Assembly: GCF_013359685.1 (NCBI RefSeq)
Contig: NZ_JABFMV010000015.1
Location: 28,912-92,911, forward strand
Direction: 5' to 3'
Source: Leifsonia sp. C5G2
GTDB taxonomy: Bacteria > Actinomycetota > Actinomycetes > Actinomycetales > Microbacteriaceae
DNA: 64,000 nucleotides
The position numbers and the translations under genes are program-made. A model generated the notes under the pieces. That model did no database searches and was not told the origin of the DNA. It saw only the letters and a list, made by a program, of their open reading frames with translations. Below, one piece after another: positions 34,923-47,313 of the stretch (position 1 is its first letter; each line of letters begins with the position of its first letter).

Positions 34923-37243
34923 GACGCGCGTCGCCTCGATCGCAGCAACCCGCCGAGCGGGCGTATCCCCGCAAGCACGGCCGTCAGCGCGAGCAGCCCG
35001 CCGCCGATCAGCGACAACGCGTCCGCGCCCAAACCGCCCGTCAACGGCAGCACCGGAACCGGAACCTGCTTGTTCACGATCGGATTCAACTTCGCCACGC
35101 CATTCGCCGTCACGGTGACGGAGATCGGGTCAGTGGAGAGGAGGAAGCCCGACGGCGCCCGGGTCTCCACGAGCTCGTACGCCCCGGGCCGCAGCCCGGT
35201 GAGTCGGAACCCGCCGCTCAAGGGCTCTTCATCCCTCCCTGCGCAGGGGGTCGCTGCGCAGTCCTGGATCTCTATCGGTGTCCCGCCGCCCCCCTTCGGC
35301 GTGAGCCTCCAGGCAGAACCCGACAGCAGGTTGCGCCCCGGCGTCGCGTCCACCTTCTGCCACGTGATGTCGCCTGCGCGGATGGGAACCGTCACCGTGC
35401 ACCGGGAATCGGAGGACCCCGCGAAGCAGTTGCTGCCGGACGGCGCCGAGACGACCGTGTTCACCATCGACCGGTCTCCCCGCGCGGGATCCCGGACGGT
35501 GACCGTGTAGGTGATCGTCGCCGTCCCGCCGATCGGAAGGGCGCCCGACCACGAGAGAACGTTTCGTGAGACGGTGGCGCCTCCGCTCGCGTCGTTGTTG
35601 TACGTCGCGTCCTTGAGCACGTCGGACAGGTCATCGTTGAACGTGGCCGGGGAGGCGCTGGTGTAGGCGACCTTGCCGGTGTTCGTCACCTTCACGGTAT
35701 AGCGGACCGTGTCTCCCGGAAGCGCATGATCGGAGGATGCCGACTTCTCGACGATGTACGACTGCACGGGCGTCGACGTCGTCGCCGTGCATTGCTTGGA
35801 GCACGGGCTTCCCCCGGTGACCGTGTTGACCAGGGTGCCGTCGCCCGCGCCCAGCGGGTTCACCGTGACCGAGTAGGTGATGGTCGCACTGCCGCCGACG
35901 GCGAGCGCTCCCTTCCAGGAGAGGACGGAGCCCGTCACCACCGCGCCGTTGGTCGCATCCCCGTTGTACTTGGCGTCATCGAGGACGCGCGACAGGTCAT
36001 CGGTGAACGACGCCACATCAGTGCCGATCCCGCTGAAGGCGGTGCCGCCGGTGTTCTTCACCACGACCGTATAGGTGACCTTCTGATTCGGTTGGACCGC
36101 GGCGGGCGGCGGTGGATTCACCGTCTTTCTCACCTCGAACGATTTCGACCTGTTCGTCACCGTGCAGAGGTAGTCGTGGGGCGTCTCCGGCAGCGTCACC
36201 TGCCAGCGCGGGTAGCCTCCACTCGTTGCTACCGGCGTCGCGGGCGCTGTCCGGTTCGTGCAGGTGAGCGTCCCGTTGTATTGGCCGCTCGTCGCCTGCG
36301 AACCCTGCGCAAGGGTGTCGGTGATCGTGTACACGCCGGGAGCCACCACCGCGGTCGCGGTCGCACTGGTGCCCGTGCCGGCGGTGGTCGCGCTGGCGAC
36401 CGTACCGGAACTGTCCGCCGCCGCGACGGTGAACTGGTCGGAGGCGAACAGCCGGGCGCCGCTCACCGACTTGGTGACGGTGAGCGAGGAGCACAGCCTG
36501 GTCGACGTCACCTGCGCGAGAAAGCCCTCGGCCGACGGGGCGCTCCCCACTTGGACGACGATGGTGTTCCTCCCGCTGGAGAAGCCGTTGAGCACGGTGC
36601 TCAGCTGACCGCCGTCGGTGAATCCCGACCCGGTGTAGGGGGCGACCCTGTTCGAGGTCTTGAGGACCCCGTTGACCCACACTCCCCGGACCGTGTTATC
36701 GGCGTAGTAGTCCATCGCCAACCGGAACGTGCTCCGGTCGACCTTCGCATCGAGCTGGAAGGTGAAGCTGTAGTAGAAGTCCGCCCACTCGCTGTTCTGA
36801 TTGCGCGCTCCCGATGTCGGGGAGACGTAGTAGGCCGAGATCCACTGCGCTTTTCCGAACGGACTGGACAGCCACGCGTTGTGGACCTTTCCCACGTACG
36901 CGTCGCCGAAGTTCACGAAGCCCGCCAGGCTGGTGGGATTCAAGGGCCCCGGAGGTACGGCCCCGTACCCCCGATTGACTCCCATGTCGCCGCCGAGGGC
37001 CTGCCACCGTTCGTCGACGGACCGATCGGCCGCGATGCCTCGGCGGCTCTCGGAGTATCCGGTGTTGAAGATGTTCGGGTCCGTGTCGCACGAGACCGTG
37101 GGGATGGCTGCGGCATTCGAGAAGTGGTTCGGAAGTGTTCCGATCGCGAGCAACGCCCCGAGCGCGACGCAGACCACCAGCGTCAGTGCCTTCCCGCCGC
37201 GGCGCCGCCTCGGTGTCTGCGCGCCGGCGCGATGCGACTTCAT
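34919..37243 (-). CDS. LPXTG-type surface protein with DUF11-like and SpaA-like domains
   Basis: A 774-residue sortase substrate. After a basic leader and signal segment (about residues 18-45) comes a head domain of roughly 220 residues without close known match. An Ig-like segment follows. Then two homologous DUF11-like modules share a TYTV-K-NTG start and LSWxGAL-I/V-GGxATITY end. A SpaA/prealbumin-like module follows, with LTGLRPGAYELVETRAPSGF. The sorting signal is LPLTG, a hydrophobic helix and a RRRAS tail. The ATG at 37243 follows GGAGG. GC content is lower than in neighbours. No sortase gene is in this window. It is probably an adhesin or pilin-like wall protein (inference). Confidence 0.88.
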   Translation of the reverse strand: MKSHRAGAQTPRRRRGGKALTLVVCVALGALLAIGTLPNHFSNAAAIPTVSCDTDPNIFNTGYSESRRGIAADRSVDERWQALGGDMGVNRGYGAVPPGPLNPTSLAGFVNFGDAYVGKVHNAWLSSPFGKAQWISAYYVSPTSGARNQNSEWADFYYSFTFQLDAKVDRSTFRLAMDYYADNTVRGVWVNGVLKTSNRVAPYTGSGFTDGGQLSTVLNGFSSGRNTIVVQVGSAPSAEGFLAQVTSTRLCSSLTVTKSVSGARLFASDQFTVAAADSSGTVASATTAGTGTSATATAVVAPGVYTITDTLAQGSQATSGQYNGTLTCTNRTAPATPVATSGGYPRWQVTLPETPHDYLCTVTNRSKSFEVRKTVNPPPPAAVQPNQKVTYTVVVKNTGGTAFSGIGTDVASFTDDLSRVLDDAKYNGDATNGAVVTGSVLSWKGALAVGGSATITYSVTVNPLGAGDGTLVNTVTGGSPCSKQCTATTSTPVQSYIVEKSASSDHALPGDTVRYTVKVTNTGKVAYTSASPATFNDDLSDVLKDATYNNDASGGATVSRNVLSWSGALPIGGTATITYTVTVRDPARGDRSMVNTVVSAPSGSNCFAGSSDSRCTVTVPIRAGDITWQKVDATPGRNLLSGSAWRLTPKGGGGTPIEIQDCAATPCAGRDEEPLSGGFRLTGLRPGAYELVETRAPSGFLLSTDPISVTVTANGVAKLNPIVNKQVPVPVLPLTGGLGADALSLIGGGLLALTAVLAGIRPLGGLLRSRRRAS

Positions 37244-37357
37244 CCCCACTCCTCCGCGGGGATCCTCCACCCCTCGCTCTATAAGACGGGGACGGGAGAG
37301 GGCGATGACGCTCTTGTCGTCGCCGAAGAACGCTATGCAGTCAATGCAGACATGTGC

Positions 37358-37831
37358 TCAGGACCCGGCGCTCGGGGTCGGGGTGGGCACCGCACCCTTC
37401 GACACGGAGTAGTTGGCGACCCAGCCGTTGTCGCCGGCGTCCGTCACCACGACGAGCACCCCGTACGTGCCGTTCGAGAACGTGCCGGTGCCGCCGCCGT
37501 TCGGCCCCTGCGCACCGAAGTCGCCGCTGAAGCCGGCGTCGGTGAGCTGCTTCTGGATGCCGGTGTACGCGTCGCTGCCGGACACCTTCACCGTGACGTT
37601 CCACACCTTGCTCTCGCCCGAGCCGAGCGCGGCGCCGAACACCACGTCTCCGCTCGCGAGCGGCACCTCGCTGGGGAAGTCGCTGGGCACCGAGGTGCCG
37701 CCGATGTCGACGTTGCCGCCGGAGACGTCCTTCACCACGCTCTGGAAGCTGCAGCCGGCCAGGGCGGGCGCGGTGCCCAGCAACAGGGCGGCGGCGAGCG
37801 GGACGGCCAGGAGCCGGGTTCGGCGGTTCAT
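37358..37831 (-). CDS. Putative lipoprotein of unknown function
   Basis: A 157-residue exported protein. The signal peptide has a basic start (MNRRTRLL), a hydrophobic core and lipobox LAGC with Cys near residue 27. The mature part is Gly/Ser/Val-rich, mainly beta-like, and ends in a Pro/Thr-rich TPTPSAGS tail. I recognise no family. The mature protein keeps one motif-like stretch, SDFPSEVPLASGDV. It lies between typA and the surface-protein gene on the same strand, 115 bp from the latter. Confidence 0.75.
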   Translation of the reverse strand: MNRRTRLLAVPLAAALLLGTAPALAGCSFQSVVKDVSGGNVDIGGTSVPSDFPSEVPLASGDVVFGAALGSGESKVWNVTVKVSGSDAYTGIQKQLTDAGFSGDFGAQGPNGGGTGTFSNGTYGVLVVVTDAGDNGWVANYSVSKGAVPTPTPSAGS

Positions 37832-37903
37832 GCTCCCATTCTCGCCGACGGACGCGCGCCAGGGAACGCAGCATCCCGCGCAGCAGCATCCGTGGGACGC
37901 AGA

Positions 37904-37932
37904 ACGCCGCCCTGGGTGACCCAGAGCGGCGT
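37904..37932 (-). terminator. Hairpin after typA
   Basis: ACGCCGC and GCGGCGT arms, one mismatch, then CTGGG/CCCAG around a 3-nt TGA loop. It lies 26 bp past the typA stop. The following U-run is short, so it may be a weak intrinsic or Rho-assisted terminator. Confidence 0.55.
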
Positions 37933-37957
37933 CTCGCGACGCACGGGGTGGGCGGGG

Positions 37958-39883
<1,926 letters not shown>

Positions 39884-39989
39884 GCGTACAGACTCGACTC
39901 TCGTCAGAAGGAAGAAGGGGAACGGTCCATTCTATCGTGGATCCGCTCCCCTTCCGCCGTGTCCGCTGTGAGCGAGCGCCTGACGGTGC

Positions 39990-41852
<1,863 letters not shown>

Positions 41853-41902
41853 GTTCAGAGGTTCCTTTCGGGGGCGTTCAGCGGGGATGAGAGCATGGGT
41901 CC

Positions 41903-42529
41903 ATGCCCTACGTCTCCCCCGCCGGACGCGAGGTTTTCGTGTCCCGGTTCAACCGGGTCCTTGCCGTGCTGATCTGGGCGGCCGCCGCCGCGCTGACCGT
42001 CGGCCTGCTGCTGAGCGTCCACGACGCCCGGCTGCTGTACATCGTGCCGGTCGTGCTGTTCGCCTTCGTCGCCTGGGCGATGCTCTGGCGACCCGAACTC
42101 GCGGTGGGCGACGACGGACTGCTCGTCGTCAATGTGACGCAGACCGTGCGCATCCCGTGGGAGGCGCTCATCGCGGTCGACACCAAGTACGCGCTGACGC
42201 TGTACACGCCGGGCCGCAAGTTCCCGGTCTGGGCGGCGCCCGCCCCCGGGACGACCCGCACGCTCCGCGCCACCCGCAACGAGACGCGCGGTCGCGTCGG
42301 CCGGCCGAGCGTCGAGGACAGCCTGCGCCGTCCGGGCGACCTGCTCTCCACCGAGTCGGGCGCTGCCGCCGAGGTGGTGCGCCGCCGCTGGGCGGCGCTG
42401 CAGGAGTCCGGCACGATCGAGGCCGGCCGCGCCGACGAGACGCCGGTCGCCGTGCGCTGGCACGTCGCGTCGCTCGCGGTGCTGGTGCTGCTCCTCGGCG
42501 GCACCGTCGCCGCGCTGCTCGTGGCCTGA
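41903..42529 (+). CDS. PH-domain membrane protein, antiparallel within the dpp cluster
   Basis: A 208-residue protein with two membrane segments near the N-terminus (about 21-39 and 44-62). A PH/YdbT-like domain follows, marked by LLVVNVTQTVRIPWEALIAVDTKY (spanning about 73-97, landmark). A further helix lies at the C-terminus (about 190-207). The ATG at 41903 lies 50 bp from the divergent ATPase start, and the stop is 29 bp from the convergent dppC stop. It is transcribed against the peptide transporter operon. No substrate or partner is recognised. Confidence 0.8.
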   Translation: MPYVSPAGREVFVSRFNRVLAVLIWAAAAALTVGLLLSVHDARLLYIVPVVLFAFVAWAMLWRPELAVGDDGLLVVNVTQTVRIPWEALIAVDTKYALTLYTPGRKFPVWAAPAPGTTRTLRATRNETRGRVGRPSVEDSLRRPGDLLSTESGAAAEVVRRRWAALQESGTIEAGRADETPVAVRWHVASLAVLVLLLGGTVAALLVA

Positions 42530-42558
42530 GGCCGGGAGCAGCGCGGCGGGTGCGCTGA

Positions 42559-43569
42559 TCACAGCACGTCCTCCGCGAGGGCCGCTCCGGTCTTCGGCGT
42601 GCGGCCGTCGCCTTCGCCCTCCTCCGGCTCCTGCTCGCGCATCTTGCGCAGGTTGAACCGGCGGTGACGCGGGTCGAACGCGTCGCGCAGGCCGTCGCCG
42701 ACGAAGTTGACGAGCAGCGCGAGCGTCACGATGAACGCACCGGGCCACCAGAACAGCCACGGCCGCGTCTGGAACGCCGACTGGTTCGAGCTGATCAGGA
42801 GACCGAGCGAGACGTCCGGCGGCTGGATGCCGTAACCGAGGTACGAGAGCGCGGTCTCCAGCAGGATGGCCGAGGCCATGATGAGCGTGGAGGCGACGAT
42901 CACGACGCCGATCGCGTTCGGCAGGATGTGCTTGAAGATGATGCGGGTGTCCGACGCACCGGCGACGCGCGCCGCCTCCACGAACTCCCGCTCGCGCAGC
43001 GACAGGAACTCGCCGCGCACCAGTCGGGCGATGCCCATCCACGAGAAGAACCCGAGCATCAGGGCCAGGAAGAACGCGCCGAGGCCGCCGAAGATGTGAC
43101 CGACGACCGAGCCGATGACCAGCGCCGGGATGACGATGAAGACGTCGGTGATGCGCATCAGGATCGCGTCGACCACGCCGCGGAAGTAGCCCGCGACCGC
43201 GCCGACCACCACGCCGACGACGCTGGCGATGAGGCCGAGCACCACCATGACGAGGATCGAGTTCTGGATGCCGCGCATCGTCAGCGCGAAGTAGTCCTTG
43301 CCGATGCGGTCCTGGCCGAACGGGTGCAGCCAGGTGGGCGCGCCCTGCTGGTACTGCGGGTTCAGCTCCTTGTAGTTGAAGCGCCACCATCCGGGGATCG
43401 GGCCGAGCCCGATCGCCGAGATCGAGAAGATCAGGATGAGGATGAACAGGATCGCGCTGGCCACGGCCAGCCGGTTCGAGAGGAACCGCTTCCAGACCAG
43501 CTTTCCCTGGCTGACGGGCGGCGAGCTCGGTGCTTCGAGCTCATCGGCGATGCGAGTGTCGTCGGCCAT
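42559..43569 (-). CDS. Peptide ABC transporter permease DppC
   Basis: A 336-residue inner-membrane permease with an N-terminal OppC-type segment (LVWKRFLSNRLAVASAILF) and about six membrane helices. The EAA loop that contacts the ATPase reads EREFVEAARVAGASDTRIIFKHILPN (about residues 190-215, landmark). Its ATG overlaps the dppB stop (TGATG), so the two permeases are translated together. The acidic C-terminus is rich in Glu. Confidence 0.94.
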   Translation of the reverse strand: MADDTRIADELEAPSSPPVSQGKLVWKRFLSNRLAVASAILFILILIFSISAIGLGPIPGWWRFNYKELNPQYQQGAPTWLHPFGQDRIGKDYFALTMRGIQNSILVMVVLGLIASVVGVVVGAVAGYFRGVVDAILMRITDVFIVIPALVIGSVVGHIFGGLGAFFLALMLGFFSWMGIARLVRGEFLSLREREFVEAARVAGASDTRIIFKHILPNAIGVVIVASTLIMASAILLETALSYLGYGIQPPDVSLGLLISSNQSAFQTRPWLFWWPGAFIVTLALLVNFVGDGLRDAFDPRHRRFNLRKMREQEPEEGEGDGRTPKTGAALAEDVL

Positions 43570-45101
43570 CAGCGGACCCTCACTCTCGGGTCGAGCGCGG
43601 CGTAGGAGAGGTCCGCGAGGAAGTTGAACAGGATCGCCATGACCGCGATCACCAGGAAGTAGCCCATGACGGGGTTCAGGTCACCGCGGTCGAGACCGCT
43701 GGCGAACAGGAAGCCCATGCCGGGGATCGCGAAGACGCGCTCCGTGATGATCGCTCCACCGAGCAGCGCGCCGACGTCGAACGCGACGAGCGTGGTGATC
43801 GGGATGAGCATGTTGCGGAAGGCGTGCCGCACGATCACGGTGCGCTCCGGCAGGCCCTTCGCCCGCGCGGTGCGGATGAAGTCCTGGTTGAGCACCTCGA
43901 GCATGCCGGCCCGCGAGTAGCGGGTGTACGACGCGAACGAGATCAGGAGCAGCGCGATGGTCGGCAGCACCAGGTGGGTGAACGTGTCGAGACCGGTGAC
44001 CCACATGTCGCCCTCGAGGCCCGGTGTCGAGGAGCCGACGGTCGCGATCGGGCGGCCGTTGGTGTCCTGGAAGTACTGCGGCCAGGCCTGCATGAAGCGG
44101 TCGACGACGATCAGGAATCCCGAGACGATCGTGACGATGACCGCGATGCGCATGTTCTGGCCGCGGTCGTAGCCGCCGACGAACCAGCCGATGGCGAGGC
44201 TCACGATGATCGCGACGACCGCGAGGATCACGATGGTGCCGACGGTCGAGACGTTGAACAGCGGCTGCAGCGCGAAGTAGCAGACCAGGCTGACCGCGCC
44301 CGCGATGGCCGCGGAGAGGAGAGCCCGACGGTTCTGCAGACCGGCGATCAGCGCGGTCGCGCCGATCACGGTCGCCGCGATCAGGATGATCATGACCACC
44401 GGGCCGAGACCGGGCGTCAGGAACCAGTTCGTCACCGACATCAGCAGCAGCACACCCGCGGTCGCGACCGTCGCGATCCCGAACGTGATCAGCCGCCGTC
44501 GCCGGTCGCCGCCGATCAGCGACTGCCAGATGAGGCCGGCGACCACGCCGATGATGACGGCCGCCCACCACGGGATGGTGGGGTGAGCGAGGAAGTTGTT
44601 GAACCCGATCGCGACGAACTCCTTGAGGAGCACGGCGACGAGGAACGCCGGAAGGGAGTACAGGAAGAAGCTGAGGAACGTGACGACGTTGTCGAGTCCG
44701 CTGTACTGCCGGAGGGCGGTGACGATGCCGATGGTGACACCGAGGAGGATCGCGAGGATCAGGGCGAGGGTGACCAGCTGCACGGTCGAGCCGAGGGCCT
44801 GCGGGAGGATGTCGACGACCTTCGCGTTCGAGACGGTCGACCCCAGGTCGCAGGCGTTGGCGAACGGGATGAGGCACTTCGCCGCACCCCCGAGCCAGAG
44901 CAGCCAGCGCAGCGGCGGCGGGACATCCAGCTGGAGGAGCTGGACGCGCGCATTGATGAGCTGCGTCTTGTTGGGGGAATTGCTGCTTCGCAGGTCCTGG
45001 AGCGGGTCGGCGCTGTAGGCCACCAGCATGTACATCAGGAACGAAGCGGCGATGATGATGAGCACTGAGACCAGGAGTCGTCTCAGGATGAAACTCGCCA
45101 T
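43569..45101 (-). CDS. Peptide ABC transporter permease DppB with extra membrane insert
   Basis: A 510-residue permease, about 190 residues longer than the usual DppB (near 320). Both canonical ends are present. The N-terminus is FILRRLLVSVLIIIAASFLMYML. The C-terminal EAA region is LNQDFIRTARAKGLPERTVIVRHAFRN (landmark near 395-420) with the ITERVFAIPGMG end. Between the third helix and the second half lies an insert of about six hydrophobic segments (roughly residues 165-350) with basic cytoplasmic loops GGDRRRRLI and GGYDRGQNMR. The insert is in frame and well formed, so it is not a sequencing error. Confidence 0.92.
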   Translation of the reverse strand: MASFILRRLLVSVLIIIAASFLMYMLVAYSADPLQDLRSSNSPNKTQLINARVQLLQLDVPPPLRWLLWLGGAAKCLIPFANACDLGSTVSNAKVVDILPQALGSTVQLVTLALILAILLGVTIGIVTALRQYSGLDNVVTFLSFFLYSLPAFLVAVLLKEFVAIGFNNFLAHPTIPWWAAVIIGVVAGLIWQSLIGGDRRRRLITFGIATVATAGVLLLMSVTNWFLTPGLGPVVMIILIAATVIGATALIAGLQNRRALLSAAIAGAVSLVCYFALQPLFNVSTVGTIVILAVVAIIVSLAIGWFVGGYDRGQNMRIAVIVTIVSGFLIVVDRFMQAWPQYFQDTNGRPIATVGSSTPGLEGDMWVTGLDTFTHLVLPTIALLLISFASYTRYSRAGMLEVLNQDFIRTARAKGLPERTVIVRHAFRNMLIPITTLVAFDVGALLGGAIITERVFAIPGMGFLFASGLDRGDLNPVMGYFLVIAVMAILFNFLADLSYAALDPRVRVR

Positions 45102-45247
45102 AGGTTCAAAACCTTCACTGACAGGACGCGCCGGAACGGGGTGCGGCGGAAGGGGGGTTGCCGCCAGGCGCGTATCTCACGGGGCGGACGGATCACGTCC
45201 ACCGACTTCATGATACGGGGCGCCGGCCGAGAACCGACGCCCCCGCA

Positions 45248-45280
45248 CGAGAGTGCCCGGGGTTCACCCGGGCACTCTCG
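45248..45280 (-). terminator. Strong hairpin between substrate-binding protein and dppB
   Basis: Perfect 14-bp arms CGAGAGTGCCCGGG and CCCGGGCACTCTCG around a 5-nt loop. It lies 12 bp past the stop of the substrate-binding protein gene, with no U-tract on the minus strand. It likely attenuates transcription into the permeases or protects the binding-protein message. Confidence 0.65.
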
Positions 45281-45292
45281 TTTATGGAGCTC

Positions 45293-47083
45293 TTACTTCT
45301 TGGAGGACTTGACCGACCACTCCCAGAAGTTCCAGAACGGACCGGTCTGGTTGCCCATGTACTTCACGCCGTCGACGCGAGCATTGACACCGAAGACACC
45401 GGGCAGCTGGAAGAGGGGCAGACCGTAGCCGTCCTTGAAGGTGGCCGTGTCGATCTGCAGCTCGAGCTTGGTCAGCTCGTCCTTGTCCAGCGTCGTCTGG
45501 GTCTGAACCGCGACGTCGTTCATGTTGTTGTAGCGGTTGTAGTTGCCGCCGCCACCGGTGGTGAACAGCTGCGGGATCTGCGACGTTCCGGCACCCGGGC
45601 TGATCCAGCCGAAGAGCGACGCGTCGTAGTCACCACCCGGGAGGAGCTTGCTCCAGTCGGGCGAACCGGCGTTGACGATCTTGAAGCCGGCCTTGGCCGC
45701 CGAGGCGGAGATGGCCTGGAACTCGTCGACACGGTTCGGGTTGTTGGTGTTGTACAGGATGCGCACGGTCGGGGTGGCACCGTTGAGCAGCTTCTTGGCG
45801 CCGTCGATGTCGACCTTGCCGTAGGCGTCGGAGCCGTTGCTCTTGATCGCGTTCGCGTACTCGTCCTGGTTCGGCAGCCAGATCTGCGAGTCGAGCACCT
45901 TGGCCTTGGGGTTCACCGGCGTGACGATGGAGTCCAGGATCTGCTGGCGCGGGATCGTCTTGAGGAACGCCTCGCGCACCTTCGGGTCGGAGAAGACCTG
46001 CGAACCGAAGTTCAGGTCGAGGTGGTCGTACGACGCCTGGTCGCCCGTCAGCACCTTGGCGCTCGTGTTCTTCAGAGCGGTCAGGGTGTCGGCCGAGGCC
46101 TGCGGGTTGATGATGTCGACCTCACCGTTCTGGAGAGCGGTGACCTGGGCGTTCGCGTCCGGGATGATGCGGAAGACGATCTTGTCGACGTTGCCCTTGT
46201 TGTCGCCCCAGTAGTACTTGTTCTTCACCATGGTGATCGACTGGCCGGGGGTCCAGGACGAGACCACGAACGGGCCGGACGCGACGAGGAGGTCCTTGTC
46301 GGTCGGGAACGCCGTGATGTCGTAGCCCGTGTTGACGAAGTCGGCCGCCTTCTTGAGGGTCGGGTCGGCCGGCGCCGGGTTCTTCGGGTCGCCCTTGGGC
46401 AGGCTCTTCAGCAGCTTGGTCAGGTCGGCGGCCGACGAGAGGCCCGCCTTCTTGGCCACGATGTGAGCCGGCTGCGCGAGCGGGTTGAAGAGCTCCCAGT
46501 CCACGAAGGGCTTGGCGTACTTCAGCGTGATGGTGCGGTTGTCGTTGCTGACCGTGGGGTACGACGTCTGGTCGATGCCCGCGGTGCCCGCGGCCGGGGT
46601 GAAGTACTGCGTGCCCGAGGTGACGTCGCCCGAGTTCGGGTCGAGGGTCGCCGAGTCGTAGTAGCCGGACTGCATCGCCCAGCCGAGGACCATGTCGTCG
46701 GCCGTGACGGGCTCACCGTCGGACCACTTGGCGTTGGAGGGGAGGGTGTACTTGACCGTGAGCGGGTTGTCCGACGTCTTCTCGAAGGTCCCGAAGCTCT
46801 TGTCGTGGACGATCTTGTAGTTGTTGTCGATGTACTGGAACCCCGAGCCGTACGAGCCGTCGAGGTAACCGACCTGGCCGTTGGTGTCCAGGTTGCCCTG
46901 CGGGGTCTGCGAGTTCAGCGAGGTCAGGTCGTTGACGACCGCGACCGTGACGGTGCCGCCCTTGGCAGCCGACGACGTGCTGGTGCTCCCGGACGTGGTG
47001 CAGGCAGACAGGGCGAGCGCGGCGACGCCGGCGACGGCGACCGCACCGACAGCGAACCTGCCCCTTCTTCCGTTGATGTGCAA
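45293..47083 (-). CDS. Peptide ABC transporter substrate-binding lipoprotein (SBP_bac_5)
   Basis: A 596-residue extracellular binding protein. The signal peptide ends in the lipobox LSAC (Cys near residue 28) followed by a Ser/Thr-rich spacer. Family motifs include KWSDGEPVTADDMVLGW, FDDGYGLPLFQLPGVFG-like C-terminal sequence, and FRIIPDANAQVTALQNGEVDI. The start codon is a rare TTG at 47083, well placed behind AGGAGG. It is the first gene of the dpp cluster, with a clear promoter at 47153-47181. Confidence 0.93.
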   Translation of the reverse strand: MHINGRRGRFAVGAVAVAGVAALALSACTTSGSTSTSSAAKGGTVTVAVVNDLTSLNSQTPQGNLDTNGQVGYLDGSYGSGFQYIDNNYKIVHDKSFGTFEKTSDNPLTVKYTLPSNAKWSDGEPVTADDMVLGWAMQSGYYDSATLDPNSGDVTSGTQYFTPAAGTAGIDQTSYPTVSNDNRTITLKYAKPFVDWELFNPLAQPAHIVAKKAGLSSAADLTKLLKSLPKGDPKNPAPADPTLKKAADFVNTGYDITAFPTDKDLLVASGPFVVSSWTPGQSITMVKNKYYWGDNKGNVDKIVFRIIPDANAQVTALQNGEVDIINPQASADTLTALKNTSAKVLTGDQASYDHLDLNFGSQVFSDPKVREAFLKTIPRQQILDSIVTPVNPKAKVLDSQIWLPNQDEYANAIKSNGSDAYGKVDIDGAKKLLNGATPTVRILYNTNNPNRVDEFQAISASAAKAGFKIVNAGSPDWSKLLPGGDYDASLFGWISPGAGTSQIPQLFTTGGGGNYNRYNNMNDVAVQTQTTLDKDELTKLELQIDTATFKDGYGLPLFQLPGVFGVNARVDGVKYMGNQTGPFWNFWEWSVKSSKK

Positions 47084-47152
47084 TGTTCCTCCTGTGCGAA
47101 GTGTGCGACGGCACAGGCATGCGAGAAGCCTGGTCCGCGCGGGATAAGAATG

Positions 47153-47181
47153 ACCCTAGGTATCGCCGCCAGCGATTGCAA
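47153..47181 (-). promoter_or_regulatory. Sigma-70-type promoter of the peptide transporter
   Basis: On the minus strand -35 TTGCAA (47176-47181), 17-bp spacer, -10 TAGGGT (47153-47158). It lies about 70 bp upstream of the TTG start of the binding-protein gene and within an unusually AT-rich patch. Confidence 0.6.
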
Positions 47182-47313
47182 AACAGGGAAAGAAAACGTT
47201 ACAGACTGGTAACTCAGTCGGCGGATTCCTGCGCGAAGCGCACAAAAACGATGGATTCGTTCGCATCATGCAACGATCTGACGGTTCCATGTCCGGCCTG
47301 GCAGGATGCCCCT

